Source of the DNA: Candidatus Moraniibacteriota bacterium
GTDB lineage: Bacteria > Patescibacteriota > Minisyncoccia > Moranbacterales > UBA2206
Length of the DNA stretch: 20,415 bases
Direction of reading: 5' to 3'
Assembly (NCBI GenBank): GCA_023261605.1
Contig: JAHFOP010000006.1
Span: 9,999 to 30,413, forward strand
Of the stretch, positions 15,022 to 20,415 are shown piece by piece. Both the position numbers and the translations under genes were made by a program. Position 1 is the first letter of the stretch, and every line of letters starts with the position of its first letter. The notes below the pieces were generated by a model, which had not been told where the DNA came from, ran no database searches, and saw only the letters and a program-made list of their open reading frames with translations.

Positions 15022-16200
15022 TTATTTTTTTGAATTAAGCGAATACCAAACCACTTGTCCAAACGATAGTCCTGCATCTCCGCAAGGAATTATATTGTTA
15101 AGATAAATATTTTTTGATGCGAAATAGTCAGCAATAATTTTATTATTAGCAATCCCGCCAGAAGCAAAGATCGGGAAAATATTTGATGACTTTTGACTTT
15201 TGACTTTTGACTTTTGCACAATTTCATACAATCCTTCCGCAATATATAATTGCGCCGTGGCGGCGAGACGGTGCACATCTTTTTTATGTAAGTAATTTCC
15301 TCCAGAGGCGGATCCGCCTAGGGCGGAAATTGCGTAATTAAATAAGTAACTCGTGTCTAGGATAAATTGACCATCTCCGACACGAATAATCTTTGATTTT
15401 AAATCTGAATAAGGTTCGGTAGAATTTTTTTCCAATAAATCAATTGGTTCATGCTTATATTTTCTTTCATTGCCGCAAAAACCTAGTAGTAATGAAATGG
15501 CGTCGAGAACTCGGCCGGTACTGGAAGTTTCTGCGCAATTAAAGTTGCCTTGCAATTGATTGTATAGGAGTTCAAACTCATTCTTGGTGTAATATTTTTT
15601 AACAAAAATATAGACTTCTTCTTTAGCTAGAAATTTAGACAAGATCGAGATTAACATCCTGGCAGGTTCACGTATTGCTAGCTCGCTACCCAATAATAAC
15701 TGATTCTCAAGATACCCAATTCTCTTAATGCTTTTGACTTTTGACTTTTGACTTTTGGCTTTAAGCACTTCGCCACCCCAAATTTTCTCATCTTCTCCAT
15801 ATCCTGTGCCATCCATGGCGATACCATAAAATGTATCAGGTATTATGTATGATGTATCATGTATGAATCTATCGCCTATGCTTGAAAAGATATGGGCGTG
15901 GTGATGCTGGACTTGCAAGTGAGTCGCTTGAAATTTTTTGGCCAATTTCTCTCCCCACAAGGTTGTTTTCATGAGAGGGTGCAGATCAGTCAGAATTACA
16001 TCAGGTTTAATTTTGTCTTTTTTGAGAAAATCTAAAACAGCCTTTTTAAACTTAGCAAAATTTTCCTCTTCAAAGAGATCGCCAAAATCCTCTGAAAAAT
16101 ATATTTTCCCATTTTGAAAAACAGAAAAATTTCCCGCGGACTCGGCGCCTAGAGATAAAATCACACTTTTGTTTTTGGCTGGGAATAAGAAAATTTTCAT
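15022..16200 (-). CDS. hypF: HypF-type carbamoyltransferase, Kae1-like domain only
   Basis: HypF normally has an acylphosphatase domain, two zinc-finger modules, a YrdC domain that makes carbamoyl-adenylate and a C-terminal Kae1-like domain that passes the carbamoyl group to HypE. This 392-residue protein has only the last. It contains the metal-binding VQHHHAH (H99-H103), IAMDGTGYGEDEKIWGGE (D130), SSTGRVLDAISLLLG, FASGGIANN and PCGDAGLSFGQ. The full protein is usually about 750 residues. No remnant of the missing half is present upstream: the hydrogenase small subunit starts 99 bases away on the other strand. The coding sequence contains three heptamer arrays and one palindrome, all in frame and apparently in surface loops. 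It converges on hypE. Other Kae1-like carbamoyltransferases exist, but the neighbours support HypF. Confidence 0.88.
   Translation of the reverse strand: MKIFLFPAKNKSVILSLGAESAGNFSVFQNGKIYFSEDFGDLFEEENFAKFKKAVLDFLKKDKIKPDVILTDLHPLMKTTLWGEKLAKKFQATHLQVQHHHAHIFSSIGDRFIHDTSYIIPDTFYGIAMDGTGYGEDEKIWGGEVLKAKSQKSKVKSIKRIGYLENQLLLGSELAIREPARMLISILSKFLAKEEVYIFVKKYYTKNEFELLYNQLQGNFNCAETSSTGRVLDAISLLLGFCGNERKYKHEPIDLLEKNSTEPYSDLKSKIIRVGDGQFILDTSYLFNYAISALGGSASGGNYLHKKDVHRLAATAQLYIAEGLYEIVQKSKVKSQKSSNIFPIFASGGIANNKIIADYFASKNIYLNNIIPCGDAGLSFGQVVWYSLNSKK
15187..15214. repeat. Four perfect TGACTTT heptamers inside hypF
   Basis: Four identical copies of TGACTTT in tandem, followed by a partial unit. On the coding strand they specify residues 329-338 (QKSKVKSQKS), a lysine/serine loop just before the conserved FASGGIANN motif. 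The array is in frame and does not break the gene. Confidence 0.9.
15307..15318. repeat. GC-rich palindrome inside hypF
   Basis: A perfect 12-base palindrome GGCGGATCCGCC, extended by a nearby third GGCGG arm at 15321-15325. It encodes the GGSA of a glycine/serine-rich loop (residues 291-301). The GC-rich composition stands out from the surrounding AT-rich gene and resembles a small palindromic insertion element. Confidence 0.6.
15735..15762. repeat. Second TGACTTT heptamer array inside hypF
   Basis: Three TGACTTT copies and a fourth changed unit, TGGCTTT, in tandem. On the coding strand they specify residues 147-156 (KAKSQKSKVK), directly after the conserved IWGGEV motif. It has the same unit and the same peptide flavour as the array at 15187-15214, about 540 bases away. 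Confidence 0.85.
15831..15865. repeat. ATGTATN heptamer array inside hypF
   Basis: Five consecutive 7-base units (ATGTATC, AGGTATT, ATGTATG, ATGTATC, ATGTATG), coding for residues 112-124 (FIHDTSYIIPDTF and the first base of Y). The array falls between the VQHHHAH motif and GIAMDGTG. The units are related to the intergenic array at 6155-6182. Confidence 0.7.
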
Positions 16201-16255
16201 AAGTTTACTAAAGTTTAGCAGAAAATCGGTTATCGTTCCATAAATACAAAAAATA

Positions 16256-16264
16256 TGTTAGAAT
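16256..16264 (+). promoter_or_regulatory. Extended -10 promoter of the hydrogenase small subunit gene
   Basis: TGT followed by TAGAAT (16259-16264) is an extended -10 element with one departure from TATAAT. It predicts a start near 16271 and a leader of about 29 bases to ATG 16300. The -35 position is poor. It lies in the 99-base gap between the divergent hypF and small-subunit genes. Confidence 0.55.
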
Positions 16265-16299
16265 ATGAAAGTGCAGAATAAATTTAAAAATTTTTTGAG

Positions 16300-17058
16300 A
16301 TGGAAAATAAAAATAAACCCAAAATCGCCATTGTCAGTCTGACTTCTTGCGAGGGTTGTCAATTTGCTCTATTGGATTTGGGTGAAAGATTTTTGCAGTT
16401 GACTGAAATGGTGGAAATGGTGGATTTTCGGTTGATTGAGGATGAGGAAGATGCGGGAGTGAAGCTGGATATAGTTTTTGTGGAAGGCAATCCAATGACT
16501 AAGGCGAATGTGAAAACTCTGAAAGAAGCCAGAAAACGCTCCAACCTTTTGGTAGCCTTGGGAAACTGTGCGGCTATGGGTGGCATTCCGGAAATCAAAA
16601 ATTATCACGAAAAAACCAACACTATAAAACATGTCTATAAGTATATCCAAGGCATTCAAAATGAAGAAGTCAAAGAAATTGATAATTTCGTGAAAGTAGA
16701 TTTCACTTTTCCGGGATGCCCAATCAATGGAGAAGAATTTTTGAAATATCTTCCAGAACTGATTGCTGGACATATTCCGATCATCCCTGACTCTCCGGTG
16801 TGCGTGGAATGCAAAAAAGCTGGCAATCGCTGCCTCCTTCTGGATAAGAAGCCGTGTTTTGGGCCGATGATTTTGGGTGGTTGCAATGCAGTGTGTCCGA
16901 CCAGCCGCATGGTGTGTCAAGGCTGTCGAGGTTTGCGGCCGACCGGGAACGTGAAAGCTATGCGTGCAACTTTGAGTCAGATGATGAGTGACGATGAATT
17001 TGAAAATACGACGGAAATCTATGGTTTGCGAGATGACATTGAGGAATCTATGCGATAA
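16300..17058 (+). CDS. [NiFe]-hydrogenase small subunit, group 3b/3c-like
   Basis: The small subunit carries electrons between the [NiFe] site and partner subunits. The 252-residue product lacks a Tat signal, so it is cytoplasmic. The proximal [4Fe-4S] ligands are C17 and C20 (SLTSCEGCQFALLDL), C90 (LGNCAAMGG) and C140 (FPGCPINGEEF). Two more cysteine quartets follow: C168, C171, C178, C186 and C195, C199, C206, C209 (within PVCVECK, GGCNAVCP and CQGCRG). Three clusters in total fit the small subunits of group 3b (sulfhydrogenase) and 3c (Mvh). HoxY of group 3d has only the proximal cluster. The gene is separated from the electron-transfer genes by hypCDE and hypF, and from the large subunit by a metalloprotease gene 15 bases downstream. 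Confidence 0.93.
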   Translation: MENKNKPKIAIVSLTSCEGCQFALLDLGERFLQLTEMVEMVDFRLIEDEEDAGVKLDIVFVEGNPMTKANVKTLKEARKRSNLLVALGNCAAMGGIPEIKNYHEKTNTIKHVYKYIQGIQNEEVKEIDNFVKVDFTFPGCPINGEEFLKYLPELIAGHIPIIPDSPVCVECKKAGNRCLLLDKKPCFGPMILGGCNAVCPTSRMVCQGCRGLRPTGNVKAMRATLSQMMSDDEFENTTEIYGLRDDIEESMR

Positions 17059-17073
17059 TTCGTAAAGAAATGC

Positions 17074-18027
17074 ATGAAGAAGTTTTTTCAATATTTGTTG
17101 CTAATAGTTCTGTTTTCTTTGTGGGGAATAATGCTGACTAACCGCGATCAGACGCGTGAGACTGTGCAGGAAGTGAGGATGGTAGCGCAACGTAAATTGG
17201 GCATTGATCAACCGTGTTCCAAGCCGCTGGAATATGCTATTGGGAACATTGACCCGAAATTTGGAATTGCTCAATCTGAATTCACTCAATTAGTGGCCCA
17301 GGCGGCAGAGGTTTGGAATAAGGCGGATGGAAAAACTTTATTAGCTTATAATCCAGCGGCAAGTTTCAAAATAAACTTGGTTTACGACAATCGGCAGGAA
17401 CAATCCAATGCTTCCGTGCAGCTGGAACAAAATTTGCAAAGTTTGGAAGCGACCAATAATTCCTTGACGCAACAATACAATTCTCTGAGTGTGGATTATA
17501 GGAAAAAAATTGATACTTACAATAAGGATGTCGCTGATTATAAAAATGATTTGGATAAATATAATGCAGAAGTTTCCTATTGGAATTCGCAAGGCGGTGC
17601 ATCGAGCGATGTTTATAACAAATTGAAAAAAGAAAAGAGTGCACTGGATGATGAATACGGAAAGATTAAACAAGAAGGCGTTGTGGTGAATACTCTGGCC
17701 AATCAAGCGAATGGGGTGACCAAAAAAGAAAATCAGGTAGCGGCGAATTATAACAACAGCCTTTCAACTTATAAGAGCCAGTATGGCGACGCGCAGGAAT
17801 TTGAAAAGGGGGTGTTCGACGGACAGGAGATTAACATTTATCAGTTCAAGGCAGTGGCGGATTTGCGCCTGACATTAGTGCATGAACTTGGACATTATCT
17901 TGGCATGCAACACGTCCAAAATTCCAAGTCGATTATGTATTATCTCATCGGTGATCAGGATATGAATAACCTGATGCTGACGGCGGAAGATAATCATGAG
18001 CTAAATAAGATTTGTAAATTAAATTAA
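17074..18027 (+). CDS. Membrane-anchored metzincin-type metalloprotease with coiled-coil insertion
   Basis: A 317-residue predicted zinc protease. Residues 4-22 form an uncleaved signal anchor or signal peptide (hydrophobic, after MKK). Residues 48-105 look like the start of a matrixin-like catalytic domain (CSKPLEYAIGNIDPKFGI, then INLVYDNRQEQ). About 135 residues of heptad-rich, asparagine- and lysine-rich coiled coil follow (about 108-245). The domain then resumes with the zinc motif HELGHYLGMQH (H270, E271, H274, H280) and a Met-turn candidate SIMYY (M288). It is expected to act outside the cytoplasmic membrane. It lies between the hydrogenase subunit genes, 15 bases after the small subunit. 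A maturation role is unlikely, because the hydrogenase is cytoplasmic and its large subunit has no peptide to remove. I do not know the substrate. Confidence 0.8.
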   Translation: MKKFFQYLLLIVLFSLWGIMLTNRDQTRETVQEVRMVAQRKLGIDQPCSKPLEYAIGNIDPKFGIAQSEFTQLVAQAAEVWNKADGKTLLAYNPAASFKINLVYDNRQEQSNASVQLEQNLQSLEATNNSLTQQYNSLSVDYRKKIDTYNKDVADYKNDLDKYNAEVSYWNSQGGASSDVYNKLKKEKSALDDEYGKIKQEGVVVNTLANQANGVTKKENQVAANYNNSLSTYKSQYGDAQEFEKGVFDGQEINIYQFKAVADLRLTLVHELGHYLGMQHVQNSKSIMYYLIGDQDMNNLMLTAEDNHELNKICKLN

Positions 18028-18039
18028 CTAAAGTATAAT
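18012..18039 (+). promoter_or_regulatory. Promoter of the large subunit gene, probably giving a leaderless mRNA
   Basis: A perfect TATAAT (18034-18039) lies 16 bases after TTGTAA (18012-18017), which matches four of six -35 positions. Only six bases separate the -10 box from ATG 18046, so the predicted transcription start is at or next to the start codon. The -35 overlaps the end of the metalloprotease gene. Confidence 0.6.
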
Positions 18040-18045
18040 GAGACT

Positions 18046-19305
18046 ATGCTACTCAAAATAAATCACATTGCAAAGATGGAAGGGCACGCCGGTTTTATGG
18101 CGAGCGTGATTCAGGGCGATGTTAAAAGTGCCAAACTGGAAGTGCAAGAAGGCATTCGTTTGATCGAAGGTGTTTTAGTTGGGCGACATTATCGAGATAT
18201 GCCGGTGGTGGCGCAACGGATCTGTGGAATTTGTCCGGTGGTGCATAATTTGACTTCGATCAAAGCTTTGGAAAACGCCATGGGCGTGACCGTCACGCCT
18301 GAAACGGAGAAATTGCGCGCACTTATGGAATATGGCCAAATTATCCATTCACACGCCTTGCATCTGTTCTTTTTGTCATTGGCGGATTTTTTGGATATGG
18401 ATAATGACATCAAGTTGGTACAGGAATATCCTGAAGAAACAAAAAAAGCTATACGTCTCCGCGAATATGGCATGGATATTGTGCGGGTCATTGGCGGACG
18501 AGTGGTGCACCCCTTGACCAATGAAGTGGGCGGATTCAAAAAAGCTCCAAACTCGGAGGCGCTCAAAAAACTTTTGGCTGATTCGGAAAAAACATTGCAA
18601 ACCGCTAAGGAAATGGGAGAATTTTTCAGAGGCATTAGGATTCCTGAGTTCTATCGCGAAACAGAATATGTTTGCCTCCAAAAAAACGGAGAGTATGGCA
18701 TTTATGACGGCGACATCGTGTCCAACCGCGGATTTCATATTCCGGTCAAAAATTTCGAAACCAGTTTTCATGAGCTCCAGCGTCAGCAGGAAGTGATCAA
18801 AAGAGTGGAACACAACGGAGAAAGTTATATGATCGGGGCGATTGCCAGGATAAATATTAATCGTGACAAATTGAAGTCGGAAGCGCAAAAGTATCTGACC
18901 AGTTTGGCTTGGAAATTTCCCTACTATAATCCGTTCGGCAATATCTTGGCGCAAATGACAGAAGTCATCCACGCCGTAGAAAATTCTATGCAGCTTATTC
19001 GTGAACTTTTGAATTCAGATTTGGATCAAGTGGTGACAAAGGATTATGCAGTCAAAGAGGGTACAGGTGCGGCGGCGGTCGAAGCGCCACGGGGCACACT
19101 CTATTACCATGTAGATGTGGATGCGAAAGGTTATATAAAAAATGTGAACATCATCACTCCGACTGCTCAATTCCTGAGTAATTTGGAAGATGATATAATG
19201 GCATATATTCCGAGCATTATCGATTTGAAAGGCAAGGATCGGGAGAAAAAATTGCGAGCATTCATTCGCGCTTATGACCCATGCATTAGCTGTGCGGTGC
19301 ATTAA
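18046..19305 (+). CDS. [NiFe]-hydrogenase large subunit, group 3-like, without C-terminal extension
   Basis: The catalytic subunit that holds the Ni-Fe(CN)2CO site. The 419-residue product has KMEGHAGF near the N-terminus, the L1 motif RICGICPVVHNLTS (C60, C63), the segment GGRVVHP, and the C-terminal L2 motif DPCISCAVH (C413, C416). The protein stops exactly at H419. Most large subunits carry a further 15-30 residue tail cut off by a specific endopeptidase after nickel insertion; here there is no tail, and no endopeptidase gene is seen in the window. The four nickel-binding cysteines are intact, so it should be catalytically competent. It is followed 36 bases later by desulfoferrodoxin. Groups 3b, 3c and 3d cannot be separated by eye. 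Confidence 0.94.
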   Translation: MLLKINHIAKMEGHAGFMASVIQGDVKSAKLEVQEGIRLIEGVLVGRHYRDMPVVAQRICGICPVVHNLTSIKALENAMGVTVTPETEKLRALMEYGQIIHSHALHLFFLSLADFLDMDNDIKLVQEYPEETKKAIRLREYGMDIVRVIGGRVVHPLTNEVGGFKKAPNSEALKKLLADSEKTLQTAKEMGEFFRGIRIPEFYRETEYVCLQKNGEYGIYDGDIVSNRGFHIPVKNFETSFHELQRQQEVIKRVEHNGESYMIGAIARININRDKLKSEAQKYLTSLAWKFPYYNPFGNILAQMTEVIHAVENSMQLIRELLNSDLDQVVTKDYAVKEGTGAAAVEAPRGTLYYHVDVDAKGYIKNVNIITPTAQFLSNLEDDIMAYIPSIIDLKGKDREKKLRAFIRAYDPCISCAVH

Positions 19306-19341
19306 GAAATATTTTTTTGCATAATAATTAATAACAATAAT

Positions 19342-19716
19342 ATGACTGAACTCAATCAAATCTATAAATGTAATGTTTGTGGGAACATCGTTGAAATGGT
19401 GCATACTGGAGCAGGGGAGGTGGCTTGTTGCGGGCAAGTTATGGAACTTAAGCAAGCCAAAATCGAAGAAGATGGCATGGAAAAACATAAGCCGGTGATT
19501 GAGAAGACTGAGATTGGTGCAATTGTGCGCGTGGGCAGTGTGGCTCACCCAATGGAGACTGAACATTACATCGAATGGATCGAACTTATTACAGAACACC
19601 GAGTCTATCGTAAATATCTGGAGCCGGGGCAAGAGCCAGTAGCAGAGTTTTGCGTGGAAGCGGAAAATCTGAGCGCGCGCGCTTATTGCAACGTGCACGG
19701 ATTGTGGAAAAATTAG
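19342..19716 (+). CDS. dfx: Class II desulfoferrodoxin / superoxide reductase
   Basis: Reduces superoxide to hydrogen peroxide without making O2. The 124-residue product has both iron sites. Center I, the desulforedoxin site, has C10, C13, C29 and C30 (CNVC...CC). Center II, the superoxide reductase site, has H49, H69, H75 and H119 with C116 (KHKP, HPMETEH, CNVHG). The family's catalytic E47-K48 pair is present at those positions. It is followed one base later by the HypA-like gene, so the two share a transcript, likely with the large subunit. Its position suggests protection of an oxygen-sensitive hydrogenase-based metabolism. Confidence 0.95.
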   Translation: MTELNQIYKCNVCGNIVEMVHTGAGEVACCGQVMELKQAKIEEDGMEKHKPVIEKTEIGAIVRVGSVAHPMETEHYIEWIELITEHRVYRKYLEPGQEPVAEFCVEAENLSARAYCNVHGLWKN

Positions 19717-19717
19717 T

Positions 19718-19990
19718 ATGCACGATTTTTTGTTAGCCAAAGAAATAGTGGATGAATTGAAGAAAATTGCTCAAGAGAAAAAACTTGAGCAAGTTAAGGC
19801 TGTCAATTTAGAAATTGGGCAAATTTCACTCGCGCATGATGGCCATGCTGAGCATATGGAGGATATTTCCATTGGAAATTTGGAATTTGGGCTAAGATCT
19901 ATCACAAATAACACGCCTTTTGAAAAAACCAAATTCGAAATCAAAAAAGTAGAGGGCGATAGTTGGAGAATAACGGGAGTTGAAGTATAA
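19718..19990 (+). CDS. hypA: HypA-like nickel-insertion protein lacking the zinc domain
   Basis: HypA delivers nickel to the hydrogenase with HypB; it normally has an N-terminal MHE nickel site and a zinc domain with two CxxC pairs, in about 115 residues. This 90-residue protein begins MHDFLLAKEIVDELKKIA, matching the HypA N-terminus with E3 changed to D. It continues with VKAVNLEIGQI, LEFGLRSITNNTPFEKTKFEI and KKVEG. It contains no cysteine at all, so the zinc domain is gone. A short histidine-bearing stretch (AHDGHAEHMED, H40, H43, H46) interrupts the position where other HypA proteins have a shorter loop. Given the hydrogenase context I favour a reduced HypA; function is inferred. Confidence 0.7.
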   Translation: MHDFLLAKEIVDELKKIAQEKKLEQVKAVNLEIGQISLAHDGHAEHMEDISIGNLEFGLRSITNNTPFEKTKFEIKKVEGDSWRITGVEV

Positions 19991-19991
19991 T
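19963..19991 (+). promoter_or_regulatory. Promoter of gap
   Basis: A perfect TATAAT (19986-19991) lies 17 bases after TTGGAG (19963-19968; three of six -35 positions). The -10 overlaps the stop of the HypA-like gene. The predicted start is near 19998, about 26 bases before the gap ATG. The sequence GTATAATAGAGG is nearly identical to that at the tpiA promoter (GTATAATAGAGG at 7829-7840). Confidence 0.7.
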
Positions 19992-20023
19992 AGAGGCAAT
20001 AAAAGACTTAACTAAATAATACT

Positions 20024-20415
20024 ATGACAAAAATCGCAATCAATGGCTTTGGTCGAATTGGTCGACCAAGTTTCAAAATCGCTTTTGCTAAGGAGGATAT
20101 GGAGGTGGTGGCCATCAATGATTTAACAGATATTAAGACAGCCGCGCATCTTTTGCGATATGATTCTTGCTATGGTAAATATGACAAGGAAGTTTTAGTT
20201 GACACCGAGGCTTCAGAATTGATCGTAGACGGTACTAGGATAAAATATTTCATGGAACCGGATCCGGCTAAATTGCCATGGAATGATTTGGGAGTGGACA
20301 CCGTGCTGGAGTGTACGGGGGCTTTTAACAAAAAAGAGGAAGCTCAGAAACATATTGATGCCGGAGCTAAAAAAGTCATCTTGTCAGCGCCACCCAAAGG
20401 TGATGAAGTGCCAGT
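20024..20415 (+). CDS. gap: Glyceraldehyde-3-phosphate dehydrogenase, N-terminal part
   Basis: Oxidises glyceraldehyde 3-phosphate with NAD(P)+ and phosphate. The window cuts the gene after 130 codons, so the catalytic cysteine is not seen. Translation from ATG 20024 gives MTKIAINGFGRIGRPSFK, the Rossmann nucleotide-binding motif, then VVAINDLTDIKTAAHLLRYDS, YFMEPDPAKLPW, VDTVLECTGAF and KKVILSAPPKGDE. The N-D pair after strand 2 is typical of NAD-preferring enzymes. It has its own promoter and closes a neighbourhood in which tpiA-fba and gap flank the hydrogenase genes. Confidence 0.95.
   Translation, partial: MTKIAINGFGRIGRPSFKIAFAKEDMEVVAINDLTDIKTAAHLLRYDSCYGKYDKEVLVDTEASELIVDGTRIKYFMEPDPAKLPWNDLGVDTVLECTGAFNKKEEAQKHIDAGAKKVILSAPPKGDEVP

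Noticed and set aside
15187..15865. CRISPR array
   Set aside because: Repeat units are only seven bases, directly tandem with no spacers, and lie inside a coding gene.
16201..16299. Remnant of the missing HypF N-terminal half
   Set aside because: The gap is only 99 bases and shows no acylphosphatase, zinc-finger or YrdC sequence; the neighbour is on the opposite strand, so truncation by a local frameshift is not the explanation.
17074..18027. Metalloprotease as the hydrogenase maturation endopeptidase
   Set aside because: It has a signal anchor and a metzincin motif unlike HycI/HyaD-type enzymes, and the large subunit has no tail to cleave.

Overview
The window looks like a contig segment from a Candidate Phyla Radiation (Patescibacteria) bacterium, probably Parcubacteria-like. 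The evidence is a spc-type ribosomal operon with no rpmD (uL30) gene between rpsE and rplO, tightly packed AT-leaning genes that mostly lack a Shine-Dalgarno sequence, and short heptamer repeat arrays. The exact lineage cannot be named from the sequence alone.

Layout. (1) 1-4435, + strand: end of the spc operon: rplF (5' truncated by the window), rplR, rpsE, rplO, secY, adk, map. (2) 4449-4860, - strand: a small two-helix membrane protein gene with its own Shine-Dalgarno sequence, upstream dyad and rho-independent terminator. (3) 4915-7790, + strand: ruvX, a family 2 glycosyltransferase, a GalT-type nucleotidyltransferase and a COG2426-type membrane protein. (4) 7865-9488: tpiA-fba from a clear promoter. 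(5) 9584-14961: an apparent operon of NuoE/HoxE-like, NuoF/HoxF-like, a NuoG/HoxU-like protein fused to a decayed [FeFe]-hydrogenase H-cluster domain, then hypC, hypD and hypE. (6) 15022-16200, - strand: a HypF reduced to its Kae1-like carbamoyltransferase domain and containing in-frame repeat insertions. (7) 16300-19990, + strand: [NiFe]-hydrogenase small subunit, a membrane-anchored metzincin with a coiled-coil insertion, [NiFe]-hydrogenase large subunit, class II desulfoferrodoxin, and a HypA-like protein without its zinc domain. (8) 20024-end: gap (3' truncated).

Working together. The hydrogenase genes sit between fba/tpiA and gap. The electron-transfer subunits resemble the NADH-oxidising arm of HoxEFU, NuoEFG or HydABC. 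The catalytic pair is a group 3-type [NiFe] enzyme whose small subunit has the cysteines for three [4Fe-4S] clusters, as in groups 3b and 3c. The simplest reading is a cytoplasmic NAD(P)-linked [NiFe] hydrogenase that reoxidises glycolytic NADH by making H2, or runs in reverse; direction cannot be read from sequence. The most unusual part is the hybrid design: a [NiFe] catalytic core wired to a HydA-derived subunit that keeps all four cysteines for the [4Fe-4S] part of the H-cluster but has lost the proton-relay cysteine and about 40 residues of the domain. Maturation also looks reduced: the large subunit ends exactly at its last motif histidine, so needs no endopeptidase; HypA lacks its zinc domain; HypF lacks its carbamoyl-adenylate-forming half; and no hypB or endopeptidase gene is present in the window.
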